From an uncultured Corynebacterium sp. (GTDB lineage Bacteria > Actinomycetota > Actinomycetes > Mycobacteriales > Mycobacteriaceae): DNA of 64,000 bases. The notes beneath the pieces are model-generated. The model had not been told where the DNA came from. It saw only the letters and a list, made by a program, of their open reading frames with translations, and did no database searches. Where the stretch lies: NCBI RefSeq assembly GCF_943914615.1, contig NZ_CALUCS010000005.1, forward strand, positions 1-64,000, in the 5' to 3' direction. The translations under genes were made by a program, and so were the position numbers. This document shows, in pieces, positions 48,811-57,802 of the stretch. Position 1 is the stretch's first letter; every line of letters begins with the position of its first letter.

Positions 48811-49638
48811 GTGACAGCGAACGTCTACGCACTCGTCGCCGCCGCCGGTAGCGGCACTCGCCTGGGTTTCGATACCCCAAAGGCTTTCGTCGAGCTCAAC
48901 GGTCGGTCGTTGCTGGAACGGTCGTTGGACGGCCTGGCGGCGTCCCAAAGCATCGATCAAGCGATTGTGCTGGTCAGCGAGAACATGCGCGACCACGCCG
49001 AACGCATCGTCGGCGATCCCATCAACGCCGCGGAATGGGCGCCCATGACCGTCAGCGTGGAGCTCGGCGGCGGCGAGCGATTCGATTCTGTGTACGCGGG
49101 CCTCGTTGCAATTCAACGGCGTTTAAGCGCTGCGGGCGAGGCGACCGAGCGGCGCTTCGTCGCCGTTCATGATGCCGCCCGCTGCCTCACCCCGCCTGCC
49201 ATGATCGCCGAGGTTGTGGACCGTGTGCGCCGTGGTGTCGCGGATGGTTCCTGGTACGGGGCGATCCCGGTGCTGCCGGTAGTGGACACTATTAAAGTTA
49301 TTGACGCCCCCACCTCCGGCCCGCGCGCAGGGCAGACGGTCGTGGAGCAAACCCCCGACCGTGCCAGCCTGCGGGCAGCTGCCACGCCACAGATATTCGA
49401 CCTGGAGAAGCTGATCGAGGCCAACGAGCAGTACCTGCGCACGACGGAGATCAGCTCCGCGCACGCCGTGGATCGCGTGGGTGCCTCGCCGCTGCCGCTG
49501 GTGACGGACGATGCCTCGCTGTTGGAGATGGCAGGTTTCCCGGTGGTGGCGGTGGACGCCGATCCGTTGGCTATGAAGATCACCACGCCCCAGGACTACC
49601 GCGTTGCGCAAATGATTCTGAATGGCAGCGAGGGCTAG
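48811..49638 (+). CDS. ispD: 2-C-methyl-D-erythritol 4-phosphate cytidylyltransferase
   Basis: A 275-residue enzyme of the MEP isoprenoid pathway. The CTP-binding loop is AAAGSGTRLGFDTPKAF (about 9-25) and the substrate region is VHDAARCLTPP. GTG at 48811 lies 14 bp after carD. The length is slightly above the usual 230, through insertions in the middle of the domain. Confidence 0.94.
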   Translation: MTANVYALVAAAGSGTRLGFDTPKAFVELNGRSLLERSLDGLAASQSIDQAIVLVSENMRDHAERIVGDPINAAEWAPMTVSVELGGGERFDSVYAGLVAIQRRLSAAGEATERRFVAVHDAARCLTPPAMIAEVVDRVRRGVADGSWYGAIPVLPVVDTIKVIDAPTSGPRAGQTVVEQTPDRASLRAAATPQIFDLEKLIEANEQYLRTTEISSAHAVDRVGASPLPLVTDDASLLEMAGFPVVAVDADPLAMKITTPQDYRVAQMILNGSEG

Positions 49639-49689
49639 AAGGCCCGAAATATACAAGTAGAACGCAACCAGAGGTGAGAGGCAGACCGC

Positions 49690-50181
49690 ATGAATACCCC
49701 ACACATTATTCCCCGCGTAGGTATCGCGACGGACGCCCACCAGGTGCAGCCCGGTAAGGACTGCTGGATGGCCTGCCTGCTGTGGGAGGGGCAGGATGGC
49801 TGCGAGGGACACTCCGATGGCGACGTGGTGGCGCACGCGGTAGTGGATGCGTTGCTCTCCGCCGCAGGGTTGGGGGATCTGGGTAGTTTCGTCGGGGTGG
49901 GGCGCAAGGAATACGACAACGTCTCCGGCGAGCGCCTACTGCGCGAGTGCCGCGAGCTGCTGGAATCCAAGGGCTTCGTGATCGGCAACGCGGCGGTGCA
50001 AATGGTGGGTAATCGCCCGAAGATGGGCACCCGGCGCGAAGAGGCCGAGAAGGTCATGGGAGAGCTGATCGGTGCTCCGGTCTCCGTCTCTGCGACCACC
50101 ACCGACCACATGGGCTTCACAGGCCGTGGCGAGGGTGTGGCGGCCGTGGCGACGGCGGTTGTGTGGCAGGCGCAGAATTAG
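49690..50181 (+). CDS. ispF: 2-C-methyl-D-erythritol 2,4-cyclodiphosphate synthase
   Basis: A 163-residue trimeric MEP-pathway enzyme. The metal ligands are in [11 protein letters not shown] (Asp, His) and [13 protein letters not shown]. The C-terminal motif [17 protein letters not shown] has Asp where Glu is usual. GAGAGG precedes the ATG. It is followed not by cysS, as in related genomes, but by a foreign-looking ABC module. Confidence 0.93.
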   Translation: MNTPHIIPRVGIATDAHQVQPGKDCWMACLLWEGQDGCEGHSDGDVVAHAVVDALLSAAGLGDLGSFVGVGRKEYDNVSGERLLRECRELLESKGFVIGNAAVQMVGNRPKMGTRREEAEKVMGELIGAPVSVSATTTDHMGFTGRGEGVAAVATAVVWQAQN

Positions 50182-50184
50182 TTA

Positions 50185-50213
50185 TTGACAATCCTTTTAT
50201 GTCTTCGTAGGTT
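50185..50213 (+). promoter_or_regulatory. Consensus-like promoter of ABC module
   Basis: TTGACA (50185-50190), a 17-bp spacer and TAGGTT (50208-50213). The -35 is a perfect consensus, the best in the window. The predicted leader before the TTG at 50260 is about 40 nt. Confidence 0.7.
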
Positions 50214-50259
50214 TGTTCCATCAAACAGAATCTCCGCGCACTAAAGGTCTGGAACTTCC

Positions 50260-50991
50260 TTGTCGAATAGCTACTCATTTTCTTTTAGCTACCCGCGCTC
50301 TGATGAAGGGATCGAGGTCCGCTCCCTCGAGGTTCCCGCTAGCCCGACGGTGATATTGGGTGTCAATGGTGCCGGTAAGACCACGCTTATGAAGTTGCTT
50401 GCCGGGCAGCTAAAACCATCCAAGGGCGCTGTGCCGAAGTTGGGCCGAGCGGTGTACGTCCCGCAGCATTTCGAAAGCATCAATGGGGCGCGCGTGGTCG
50501 ACTATGTTTCCTACGTCGCCTGGCTTAACGGTGCCGGTTGGACGGAGAGCAAGAGGTCCGCAGCCTATTGGATTGAATTTGTCGGACTTAAAACACATGC
50601 ACATAAGCAATGCAGCAAGCTGTCTGGCGGGCAGCAAGCCCGCGTGCAAATCGCTACCGCCCTGAACTCTAACGCGGAGCACATTCTGCTAGACGAACCT
50701 AGCGCTGCACTCGACCCGCTGGCGAAACGGGAACTTCAAGGGCTCTATCGATCCATCGCGAAATCGGGCGTTGGTCTTTGGGTTTCTAGCCATCAGCCCT
50801 TGGAAGTGGAGAAACCGTTCGAGCATGTGCTCGTGCTGCATGAAGGCAGAGTCGAATTCCAGGGACCCCTGGGCGATTTTCTACGAATCGGGCGTGAATC
50901 ACTAGAGCCAGAAAGGTTACTTCGCTATTCCGACACTGTGAGAAACCTTGCGGCGGCCTTTTCCAGGAACGGTGGCCATGACGAGGATTAA
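50260..50991 (+). CDS. ABC transporter ATP-binding protein
   Basis: A 243-residue nucleotide-binding subunit. Walker A is GVNGAGKTT (about 34-42), the signature is LSGGQQARV (about 122-130) and Walker B is HILLDEPSAALD (about 142-153). An H-loop His is in VSSHQPLEVEKP. It starts with TTG at 50260. It is first of a three-gene set with overlapping coding ends, looks like the exporter-type ATPases that power drug, peptide or lantibiotic transport, and is less GC-rich than its neighbours by eye. Confidence 0.87.
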   Translation: MSNSYSFSFSYPRSDEGIEVRSLEVPASPTVILGVNGAGKTTLMKLLAGQLKPSKGAVPKLGRAVYVPQHFESINGARVVDYVSYVAWLNGAGWTESKRSAAYWIEFVGLKTHAHKQCSKLSGGQQARVQIATALNSNAEHILLDEPSAALDPLAKRELQGLYRSIAKSGVGLWVSSHQPLEVEKPFEHVLVLHEGRVEFQGPLGDFLRIGRESLEPERLLRYSDTVRNLAAAFSRNGGHDED

Positions 50992-52165
50992 TGCTCTCAA
51001 CGTTGCTCTGGTACTCGTGGCTTCTGCGCTTGGTTTGCTGAGCATTGCACCCAATGCCAACCCGGTGCCTACGCAGGACAACGCAGTCTCCAACAGTTTG
51101 GCCCTCTACTATTCACTGGGGCCAATCCTGGGCTTTGTCGGTGCCAAAGAGATGGCACGCTTCCGTTCCTTTTTTAAGTCCCGCGGGTCTGTGCGGGATG
51201 TTTTTAAAGTCTGGCTCAGATCCTTGGCGCTGCCACTATTGCTTGCGGTGGTAGTGGTGCTGGCGTACCTCGCAGTGCAGCTGGTGGATATCGGCTACGT
51301 AGAGTCCGGACGGTTCCTTGCAACAGGGTTGGTCTTTATTGCTCTTCACGGCGTGGCATGGCTGAGTTTGGGGGCAACTTTAGGGCTGTACCTACCAGCA
51401 ATTGTGGCGATCGCCGTCGGCTTGCTTCTTCCTTATATCCTGGTCGCTTACCCGGTGTCGCTCTCAAACGTGGCGTGGCGGCAAATGTTCGGGCAGCCGT
51501 TTAGCTCTTGTTGCCAAGTATCACAGAGCGTGGACCCGATTCTGTGGAAGGCTTCGGCGCTGGTGCTGGGAGCCATATGCGTTTGCTCGTTGCTGTTGAT
51601 CGCGGCTTTTCATGGAAACTGGCTTCCGGGGTTGCCTGCGTGGCCACTCCGCTTGGCAGCCATTGTTCTACTCTGCGTGAGCTGTGGATTAGGTTACGGA
51701 ATCGCCCAAGGTGGAAACTATAGCTCCGCGGTGCCCCGCCCCCAAGAGCATATGATCTGCGAGGGAGCGGTGTGTTACTGGCGCGAAACCCCATCTGAAC
51801 AGGTAGATGCTAACCGCAAGGTGTGGGAATCTCTGGGCGTCACTACCTATAGGCTGATTGACGCCGAACCGCAACGGGACGGCGACATCTGGCTCGCTCA
51901 CTCGAATCAGCAACAGGAAGTAAAGCGCGCGCTCCTGGTCGAGCTCCTCAGCAACGAACCTGCACTTAAGGGGGCCCCATCGTGTTGGGGAACTCCGCAG
52001 GAACCCGTATCCGTAGCGGAGTCTCTTCCCGATCTGACGGAAGAAGAGCTGGAACGAGCGACCTTGACGCCTTCCGGACAATGGCGCGGGGTGCATGGAA
52101 CGAATGAGGGAGTGGACGTGAAGTTCATCCTGAATCGGGCGAACTCCGAGTGTAGGGAGGGATAG
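50978..52165 (+). CDS. Membrane component of ABC module with extracytoplasmic domain
   Basis: A 395-residue protein with about seven hydrophobic segments in the first 245 residues, then a soluble C-terminal domain of about 150 residues containing three cysteines. The topology suggests that domain is outside. ATG at 50978 overlaps the ATPase gene by 14 nt. I recognise no family motif. Together with the ATPase and the next gene it looks like an exporter or immunity/sensing transporter. Confidence 0.8.
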   Translation: MTRINALNVALVLVASALGLLSIAPNANPVPTQDNAVSNSLALYYSLGPILGFVGAKEMARFRSFFKSRGSVRDVFKVWLRSLALPLLLAVVVVLAYLAVQLVDIGYVESGRFLATGLVFIALHGVAWLSLGATLGLYLPAIVAIAVGLLLPYILVAYPVSLSNVAWRQMFGQPFSSCCQVSQSVDPILWKASALVLGAICVCSLLLIAAFHGNWLPGLPAWPLRLAAIVLLCVSCGLGYGIAQGGNYSSAVPRPQEHMICEGAVCYWRETPSEQVDANRKVWESLGVTTYRLIDAEPQRDGDIWLAHSNQQQEVKRALLVELLSNEPALKGAPSCWGTPQEPVSVAESLPDLTEEELERATLTPSGQWRGVHGTNEGVDVKFILNRANSECREG

Positions 52166-52758
52166 TGTCTGCTCAGCATCGAGCACAGATATATTGGCGT
52201 GGACATTCCGCGACCTACGCGGTGATGCTTCAGATATTCGGCGTCGTGGGCGCCGTGCTGTTCGGCACGACTACTATTCCCATTCCTTGGGCTTCGTGGA
52301 GTTCGTCCGGAGTTATCCCGTTTAACTTCGTGTTTTCCATCGCTATCGTTAGCTCTGCGGTGATGTTCTGGGATAACCGGCTTTCCCAGCTGGAAGAACT
52401 AACTGTTCGCACGTGGGCGGTCTGCGACTGGCTTTTCCTCGGGCTTTGCCTGGGCGAATGTGGCGTTGTCGCGCTCCTGGGCAACCCAGGCATGTTGCAG
52501 TACACGCTCATTGCACTGTCGGTGATTTTCGGCGAATGCCTCGTAGCGGATCTGCGAAAGAGTTTCTATGGTCTGCTTCTGCTAACTGCCGCTCAGTGCC
52601 TGCTCATATCGGTATTGCCTAGTAGATACCTGCCATTGTTCTGGTCGCCCAGGATCGATGTGATTGTGATTGCGTTTCCCATCTGCCTGCTACTTTTCGC
52701 GGCAGTGCGGAGACCCATGAAGAAGGCCGAGCCGTGTTTGGTTCAGCTCAGCAGTTAA
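52165..52758 (+). CDS. Small polytopic membrane protein of ABC module
   Basis: A 197-residue protein with about six hydrophobic segments and almost no loops. The GTG at 52165 shares one base with the upstream stop (TAGTG), so it is coupled. It is a probable second transmembrane subunit. Family not recognised. Its 3' end overlaps the convergent FAH-family gene by 11 bp. Confidence 0.78.
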   Translation: MSAQHRAQIYWRGHSATYAVMLQIFGVVGAVLFGTTTIPIPWASWSSSGVIPFNFVFSIAIVSSAVMFWDNRLSQLEELTVRTWAVCDWLFLGLCLGECGVVALLGNPGMLQYTLIALSVIFGECLVADLRKSFYGLLLLTAAQCLLISVLPSRYLPLFWSPRIDVIVIAFPICLLLFAAVRRPMKKAEPCLVQLSS

Positions 52759-53566
52759 TGCGGTTGCAGATTTCCCCGATGCCGTCGATAGCGATGCGCA
52801 CCTCGTCGCCATCGGCTAGGTACTGCGGTGGGGTCATGCCGTGGCCGACGCCCTCTGGTGTGCCCGTCACGATGACGTCACCAGGTGCCAACGAGGCGAA
52901 ATTGCTGATGTAATCTACCAGATCCTGCGGCTTAAACACCAGGTCGGCAACGCTGTGCTCCTGGCGGAGTTCGCCGTTGACCCAAGTGCGTAAGACGGCC
53001 CCTTCCGCAATCGGATCGAAGTGTTCGGCCGGCACCATCCACGGGCCGAAACCGCTGGAGCGATCCAGGTTCTTGCCCTGCAGCCACTGCTGGGTGCGGT
53101 ACTGCCAATCGCGCTGGGAGAAATCATTCATCACGGCGTAGCCCGCGATCTGGCCGAACTCGCCCATAATGACAGCAAGCTCGCCCTCGTAGTCCGCCTG
53201 TGCGGAGAGCTCCGGGGGAACTACGACCTCGTCGAAGGGACCCGCCAAGGCGGAGGCGTACTTCACGAACAGGGTGGGGTGGTCTGGGATCGGGTGTCCC
53301 ATCTCTGCGATGTGTTCCCGGTAGTTAAGGCCGACACAAAAAATTTTCCCGGGATTAGGTACGACCGGCCCCAGCTGGTCGGCGGTGAAGGAAACGGTGG
53401 GGAGGGAATCCAGCTCCGTGCTGCTGACCTGCTCCTTGTAGGGGAATTCGGCGAGGAGCTTGCCCTCGCCGAATTCCTCAGAGAAGGAGGTGACTGCAAT
53501 TGGGCGCCATGCACCCCGATCGTTGAGGCGGATGGTGGCGAATCTCGGGGTGTTTTGAGTGCTCAT
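52748..53566 (-). CDS. Fumarylacetoacetate hydrolase (FAH) family protein
   Basis: A 272-residue FAH-fold enzyme. Landmarks are [17 protein letters not shown] (about 73-89), the metal-binding Glu in [11 protein letters not shown], and [12 protein letters not shown] near the end. Members cleave C-C bonds in aromatic catabolism or act as acylpyruvases or oxaloacetate decarboxylases; the exact reaction is not readable. ATG at 53566 has TATCGT 7 nt upstream. The frame continues further upstream only as a shadow of cysS. It interrupts the usual ispF-cysS link. Confidence 0.87.
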   Translation of the reverse strand: MSTQNTPRFATIRLNDRGAWRPIAVTSFSEEFGEGKLLAEFPYKEQVSSTELDSLPTVSFTADQLGPVVPNPGKIFCVGLNYREHIAEMGHPIPDHPTLFVKYASALAGPFDEVVVPPELSAQADYEGELAVIMGEFGQIAGYAVMNDFSQRDWQYRTQQWLQGKNLDRSSGFGPWMVPAEHFDPIAEGAVLRTWVNGELRQEHSVADLVFKPQDLVDYISNFASLAPGDVIVTGTPEGVGHGMTPPQYLADGDEVRIAIDGIGEICNRINC

Positions 53567-53573
53567 GTCTTCC

Positions 53574-53579
53574 ACGATA
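53574..53579 (-). promoter_or_regulatory. -10 hexamer of FAH gene
   Basis: TATCGT on the minus strand, 7 nt before the ATG at 53566. Confidence 0.4.
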
Positions 53580-53616
53580 CTGACACGCATGGGAAAAGAG
53601 GCCAGATGCGCATGCC

Positions 53617-53622
53617 TATACT
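53617..53622 (+). promoter_or_regulatory. -10 hexamer of cysS
   Basis: TATACT, 7 nt before the GTG at 53630; close to consensus and with no ribosome site after it. Confidence 0.6.
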
Positions 53623-53629
53623 GTGTGGT

Positions 53630-55066
53630 GTGACTTTGCGAATTTACGACACTGCCGCCCGCCAGCTCCGCGACTTTGAGCCTATCCGTGAAGGCCATGC
53701 CTCGATCTACCTGTGCGGAGCGACCGTGCAGTCGATCCCGCACATCGGACATGTGCGTAGCGGAGTCGCTTTCGACATTCTGCGCAACTGGCTGGAGGCC
53801 AAGGGGTTGGACGTCGCTTTCGTAAGGAACGTCACTGACATTGACGACAAGATCCTGACCAAGGCCGCGGAGAACAACCGCCCGTGGTGGGAGTGGGCCG
53901 CCACGCACGAGCGTGCGTTTAACTGGGCTTATGACCAGTTGGGCGTCACCCCACCTTCCATCGAGCCCCGCGCTACCGGGCACGTACCGCAGATGATCGA
54001 GTACATGCAGCGCATCATCGACAACGGCCACGGCTACGCCGCAGACGGCAACGTGTACGCGCAACCCGCGACGATCGATAACTACGGTTTCCTGTCCGGC
54101 CAGAAGCTGGACGAGATGGATCAGGGTGAATCCGCGGGTACCGGCAAGCGCGACCCGCGCGACTTCACCATGTGGAAGGCAGCCAAGCCGAGTGAGCCGG
54201 CCTGGGACACCCCGTGGGGTCGTGGTCGCCCGGGCTGGCACATCGAGTGCTCCGCGATGGCCACGACTTACCTGGGCAGTGAGTTCGACATCCACTGCGG
54301 CGGGTTGGACCTGCAGTTCCCGCACCACGAGAACGAGGCCGCGCAGGCGACCGCAGCGGGCGACGGTTTCGCGCGCTACTGGATGCACAACGGCTGGGTG
54401 ACGATGTCCGGCGAGAAGATGTCGAAGTCCCTGGGCAACGTGCTTTCTATCCCGAATGTGCTGAAGCTGGTGCGTCCGGTTGAGCTGCGCTACTACCTGG
54501 GCAGCGCGCACTACCGTTCGATGTTGGAGTACTCTGAGGCTGCGCTAGGCGAGGCTGCTGCGGGCTACCGCCGTATCGAGAAGTTCCTGGTGCGCGCTAT
54601 CGAGTACGTCACCGGTGAGACCGCTGTGGACCCGCAGGCGCTGCCGGTCGGCGACGTGCCGGCGCAGTTCGCGGAGAAGATGGATGACGACCTGGCCGTG
54701 CCGCAGTCGCTGGCCGTGATCCACGACGTGGTTCGTGAGGGCAACAAGCTACTGGATGCAAAGCCCACGGACGAGGCAAAGCAGCAGGTTAAGGAAATCG
54801 CCGGGCAGGTTCGTGCGATGGCTGCCGTGTTGGGCGTGGATCCGCTGAGCGAGACGTGGCTGGAATCCACCAAGGCCGCTACCGGTGGTTCCGACGTCGC
54901 AATGGGCGCCCTGGATGTGCTGGTGAAGGCCGAGTTGGAGCGCCGTGCCGAGGCCCGCGCGGCCAAGGACTGGGCCACCGCCGACGAGGTGCGCGACCGC
55001 CTCGCCGAGGCCGGCATCGAGGTTACGGATACAGCCGATGGCGCGAAGTGGTCGCTGAAGGGGTAG
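53630..55066 (+). CDS. cysS: Cysteinyl-tRNA synthetase
   Basis: A 478-residue class I synthetase. The zinc Cys in YLCGATVQS is followed by the HIGH motif ([13 protein letters not shown], about 38-50), the zinc-binding GWHIECSAM and HHENEAAQ, and KMSKS in [10 protein letters not shown]. The GTG start at 53630 gives the normal TLRIYDT beginning and is 7 nt from TATACT, so the mRNA is probably leaderless. The MshC paralogue is excluded by the full C-terminal region. The 3' end is overlapped antisense by 44 bp. Confidence 0.94.
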   Translation: MTLRIYDTAARQLRDFEPIREGHASIYLCGATVQSIPHIGHVRSGVAFDILRNWLEAKGLDVAFVRNVTDIDDKILTKAAENNRPWWEWAATHERAFNWAYDQLGVTPPSIEPRATGHVPQMIEYMQRIIDNGHGYAADGNVYAQPATIDNYGFLSGQKLDEMDQGESAGTGKRDPRDFTMWKAAKPSEPAWDTPWGRGRPGWHIECSAMATTYLGSEFDIHCGGLDLQFPHHENEAAQATAAGDGFARYWMHNGWVTMSGEKMSKSLGNVLSIPNVLKLVRPVELRYYLGSAHYRSMLEYSEAALGEAAAGYRRIEKFLVRAIEYVTGETAVDPQALPVGDVPAQFAEKMDDDLAVPQSLAVIHDVVREGNKLLDAKPTDEAKQQVKEIAGQVRAMAAVLGVDPLSETWLESTKAATGGSDVAMGALDVLVKAELERRAEARAAKDWATADEVRDRLAEAGIEVTDTADGAKWSLKG

Positions 55067-55610
55067 TTCCATAGACGTACTCGTCGGGTTGTAACTCTGA
55101 TCCCGGAAGCTCGACCTCGTCGTCATACATTTCTTCGGGTACGAAATATTCTTCGTCGTTCGACCACATGGGGTTCAGGCCTGGCAAGAACCAAATGGTG
55201 GCGGCAGAAACGATGGCGATGATGATGCCGCCCAGTGTTGCGTGCTCCGGCGGGATGTACCAAAAACCGGCCACAATCAGGGCGCCGATGGAGCCGATAC
55301 ACAGGGGGAGGAAGAGGTTCAGATTCAACCTGTTTGCGGTTCTGTATTCGACCCAGTCCTCGCTGGGGAAGCGGCTGCGGGCTTGGGAGCGGATCCGGCG
55401 CTGCGTTTTCTGAGAACATACGACGCATGCGATGGCGACTAGTGCCAGCCCGACTCCGGCGATAATGAAGTCGCCGACTACTGCGCCGTATGCCATCACG
55501 CCGATCGATACGGTTAGGGCAAAGCGTTCGGTCGCGGAAAGCGGAATTGCCTGGTGGGGGTCTACTTCAGGGTAGAGGTTGGCCAGAGGGGCCGGGGTGT
55601 ATGCGGTCAT
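55023..55610 (-). CDS. Four-helix membrane protein, unknown
   Basis: A 195-residue protein with two pairs of transmembrane segments (about 27-45, 48-65, 98-116, 122-140), a basic loop ([14 protein letters not shown]) between the pairs, and an acidic C-terminal tail ending beyond the cysS stop. AAAGGA lies 8 nt before the ATG at 55610. Its last 14 codons are antisense to cysS. No family recognised. It is divergent from the heme operon across the DtxR-box region, so iron could influence it. Confidence 0.75.
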   Translation of the reverse strand: MTAYTPAPLANLYPEVDPHQAIPLSATERFALTVSIGVMAYGAVVGDFIIAGVGLALVAIACVVCSQKTQRRIRSQARSRFPSEDWVEYRTANRLNLNLFLPLCIGSIGALIVAGFWYIPPEHATLGGIIIAIVSAATIWFLPGLNPMWSNDEEYFVPEEMYDDEVELPGSELQPDEYVYGTTPSATTSRHRLYP

Positions 55611-55707
55611 TCTTCGCGTCCTTTCTCGGGGGTGAGAGGTGGGGGTGGGGGACGAAACTAAACACAAGATGCTTTCGTCTCTTAGGCTGACTCATGATAC
55701 TTTCAGC

Positions 55708-55726
55708 TAAGTCGAGCCTTACCTAA
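55708..55726. promoter_or_regulatory. DtxR box 1 of the heme operon
   Basis: TAAGTCGAGCCTTACCTAA fits 16 of 19 positions of the DtxR consensus TWAGGTWAGSCTWACCTWA. The mismatches are all in the left half. Confidence 0.7.
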
Positions 55727-55727
55727 T

Positions 55728-55746
55728 TAAGGTAACACTATCCTAA
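55728..55746. promoter_or_regulatory. DtxR box 2 of the heme operon
   Basis: TAAGGTAACACTATCCTAA fits 16 of 19 consensus positions. It starts one base after box 1, so the centres are 20 bp apart, about two helical turns. Iron-dependent repression of htaA and the following genes is expected. Confidence 0.72.
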
Positions 55747-55819
55747 GCTAATGGGTAAAACCTAGGTAGAGGTAAGGCGGCGCAAATCTTTTGATGTTTC
55801 AGTTTTGAGTAGGATCAGC

Positions 55820-57754
55820 ATGCATCTTTCACCGTTTGGATCACGTCGAGGCTCCTCGCGACGGTTGTTCGTCCGCGCATCCACGGCCGTGGCTGCCACC
55901 TCCGTACTTGCCTTCGCTCCCGTAGCATTTACCACGGTCGCTACCCCCGTTGCCTCAGCGGCGGGAACCTGTGAATTCAATTGGGGTATCAAGCAGAGCT
56001 ACCGTGCCTATATCCAAGGCCCTGTCGCTAAAGGCGGATGGGGTGGCGACGGTATCGGCTTTAATGGCGATAAGACCGGCCCGAATGGAGCCTTCCAGTT
56101 CCGCCCCCAAAAGCCCCAGGTAAACGGTGATACGGTGACGGTTCCGCTCAACGGAGTTCTCCGTTTCAACGGCCACAACTATGGCGGTGATGACCTGTTA
56201 GATATGACGCTCTCCGATTGGAAGGTGCGCGCAAAGGGAAAAACCGCCGAGATTCTGGTGGACTATGTCTCCTATGAGTCGGACATGGTCAATAAGAGCA
56301 AGCGAGGAGCCAAAATCACTGGCGACGATGAAGTCATCGCCAAGGTGAACCTGTCCACCCCGGTGACCCCTGGCTCAGGGAGCGTGAACCTCTCTGGTTC
56401 TACGACACTTACTCAAGGTGGCAGCCGGCTGTTTCTCGCTTACAATGCGGGAACCTCGATGGATCCAACCAGTGGCTCAGTGGCTTTGGACGGCAGCTGT
56501 GGATCAGATTCGGGCAGTGGCTCGGGATCGGGCGAAAAGCGCACGCTGACCACGATCGATGGCAACTTCACCGGCTTTAACAAGGAAGCTATGGGAATTC
56601 TGTCTGAGACGAACGACACGATGAACGCCCTGACCACTTTCATGGGTAACTCCCAAGCCTTCTTGGACGAGTATGAATCTTTCGTCAATCGCGGGAGCGT
56701 AAAGAACGGATCTTCTAGCGGAAGCGACTCCGGAACTAGCTCTACCTCCGGAACGAACTCTAACTCCAACTCCGGTTCTGGTGGTGGATCGGCCTCTGGC
56801 GGAGCATCGCTTGGAGCAGGGAACAGTGGTGCGCGAAACGGCGGAACAGGCGGCGGGTCGGCCGCCAGCGGAGGCGGAACAACCCAGGGCGGTGCCACAG
56901 CAGGTAGAGCAGCTGGTGGCGGTGGAGACCTGCACTGTGAGTCGGTCAAGGCAGTCGAAAGCGCTAAGGCATCGTGGGCTCTGAAGGAATCCTTCCAGTC
57001 GTACATCACCGGCTCTATCGCTAAGGGCAAGTGGGATTTGAGCGGGGTCGGATACAGCGGCGGCAAGTATCAGTTCACCGGCAACGGTGGCAACGTCGAT
57101 ACGTCTTCTCAGCAGGGAACGATTTCCTATGGTGGCGCGATGCAATTCACCGGTCACAACGGAATTCTCGACCTGAACATTGCGAATCCGGAGATCCAGT
57201 TCAACGGTGGAACAGGAAGGCTTGTTGCCGATGTTCGTTCTTCAAACATGGAAGGGGAGAAGCGAGACTTCGGGCGCACAGTGCTGGGAGACCTGAGCTT
57301 TAGTTCCCTTGATATCTCGGATAACTCAGTAAGCGGAGAGGCGAGTGTATCGCTGACCCAGGATGGCTCTTTGGCTTTCGCCGAATTTTACGATCCGGGA
57401 ACTCAACTAGCGCCCATATCTTTCAGCGCCCAGCTAGGTGGCCAGGGTGACTGCGACGCAGTGGGCGGTACGACAGCATCTGGATCGAGTGCGGGTGGAT
57501 CGGGCGGTGGTTCTTCTGCAGCGCACAATGCTGCCGCCGCGAAGCTCGCCGGCAATAAGGACGGTTCCGGCAATGGCATCGACGGCGATTCTTCATCGAC
57601 GGGGTACGAAAACGGATCGAGCAAATTCAAGGTTAAGCCTGCTGCGGCTGAGGGTCAGGATGAGAACCCGGCTACTTACCTTCTCGGATTGATCGTAGGA
57701 GTCATCGTCGCAGGTGGAAGCATCGGTCGACTGGTTGTAAGTAATCCGTCTTAA
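55820..57754 (+). CDS. htaA: HtaA, two-domain surface heme-binding protein
   Basis: A 644-residue exported protein. The signal peptide (about 1-48, ending VASAA) precedes HtaA domain 1 (about 50-220) with the conserved Tyr64 in SYRAYI and His119 in FNGHN. A Ser/Gly/Thr-rich linker (about 300-370) leads to domain 2 (about 375-550) with Tyr395 in SFQSYI and His446 in FTGHN. A C-terminal membrane helix (about 620-640) ends the protein. Tyr and His are the heme-binding positions described for corynebacterial HtaA. It captures heme at the surface and passes it inward. ATG at 55820 has AGGA 5 nt upstream; an in-frame TTG at 55805 is less likely. Confidence 0.92.
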   Translation: MHLSPFGSRRGSSRRLFVRASTAVAATSVLAFAPVAFTTVATPVASAAGTCEFNWGIKQSYRAYIQGPVAKGGWGGDGIGFNGDKTGPNGAFQFRPQKPQVNGDTVTVPLNGVLRFNGHNYGGDDLLDMTLSDWKVRAKGKTAEILVDYVSYESDMVNKSKRGAKITGDDEVIAKVNLSTPVTPGSGSVNLSGSTTLTQGGSRLFLAYNAGTSMDPTSGSVALDGSCGSDSGSGSGSGEKRTLTTIDGNFTGFNKEAMGILSETNDTMNALTTFMGNSQAFLDEYESFVNRGSVKNGSSSGSDSGTSSTSGTNSNSNSGSGGGSASGGASLGAGNSGARNGGTGGGSAASGGGTTQGGATAGRAAGGGGDLHCESVKAVESAKASWALKESFQSYITGSIAKGKWDLSGVGYSGGKYQFTGNGGNVDTSSQQGTISYGGAMQFTGHNGILDLNIANPEIQFNGGTGRLVADVRSSNMEGEKRDFGRTVLGDLSFSSLDISDNSVSGEASVSLTQDGSLAFAEFYDPGTQLAPISFSAQLGGQGDCDAVGGTTASGSSAGGSGGGSSAAHNAAAAKLAGNKDGSGNGIDGDSSSTGYENGSSKFKVKPAAAEGQDENPATYLLGLIVGVIVAGGSIGRLVVSNPS

Positions 57755-57802
57755 TCCGCCTACTAGGTGGCAAGACACTGCTCAGTTAGAAAGCACGTTT
57801 TA

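Noticed and set aside
50260..52758. A lantibiotic cluster around the ABC genes
   Set aside because: No precursor peptide or modification enzyme is visible upstream or downstream.
53021..53629. N-terminal extension of cysS over the FAH gene
   Set aside because: Normal CysS begins at TLRIYDT; the extension is antisense FAH sequence and a -10 sits directly before the GTG.
55760..55780. A third DtxR box (AACCTAGGTAGAGGTAAGG)
   Set aside because: It shares half-site words but aligns poorly with the 19-bp consensus on either strand.
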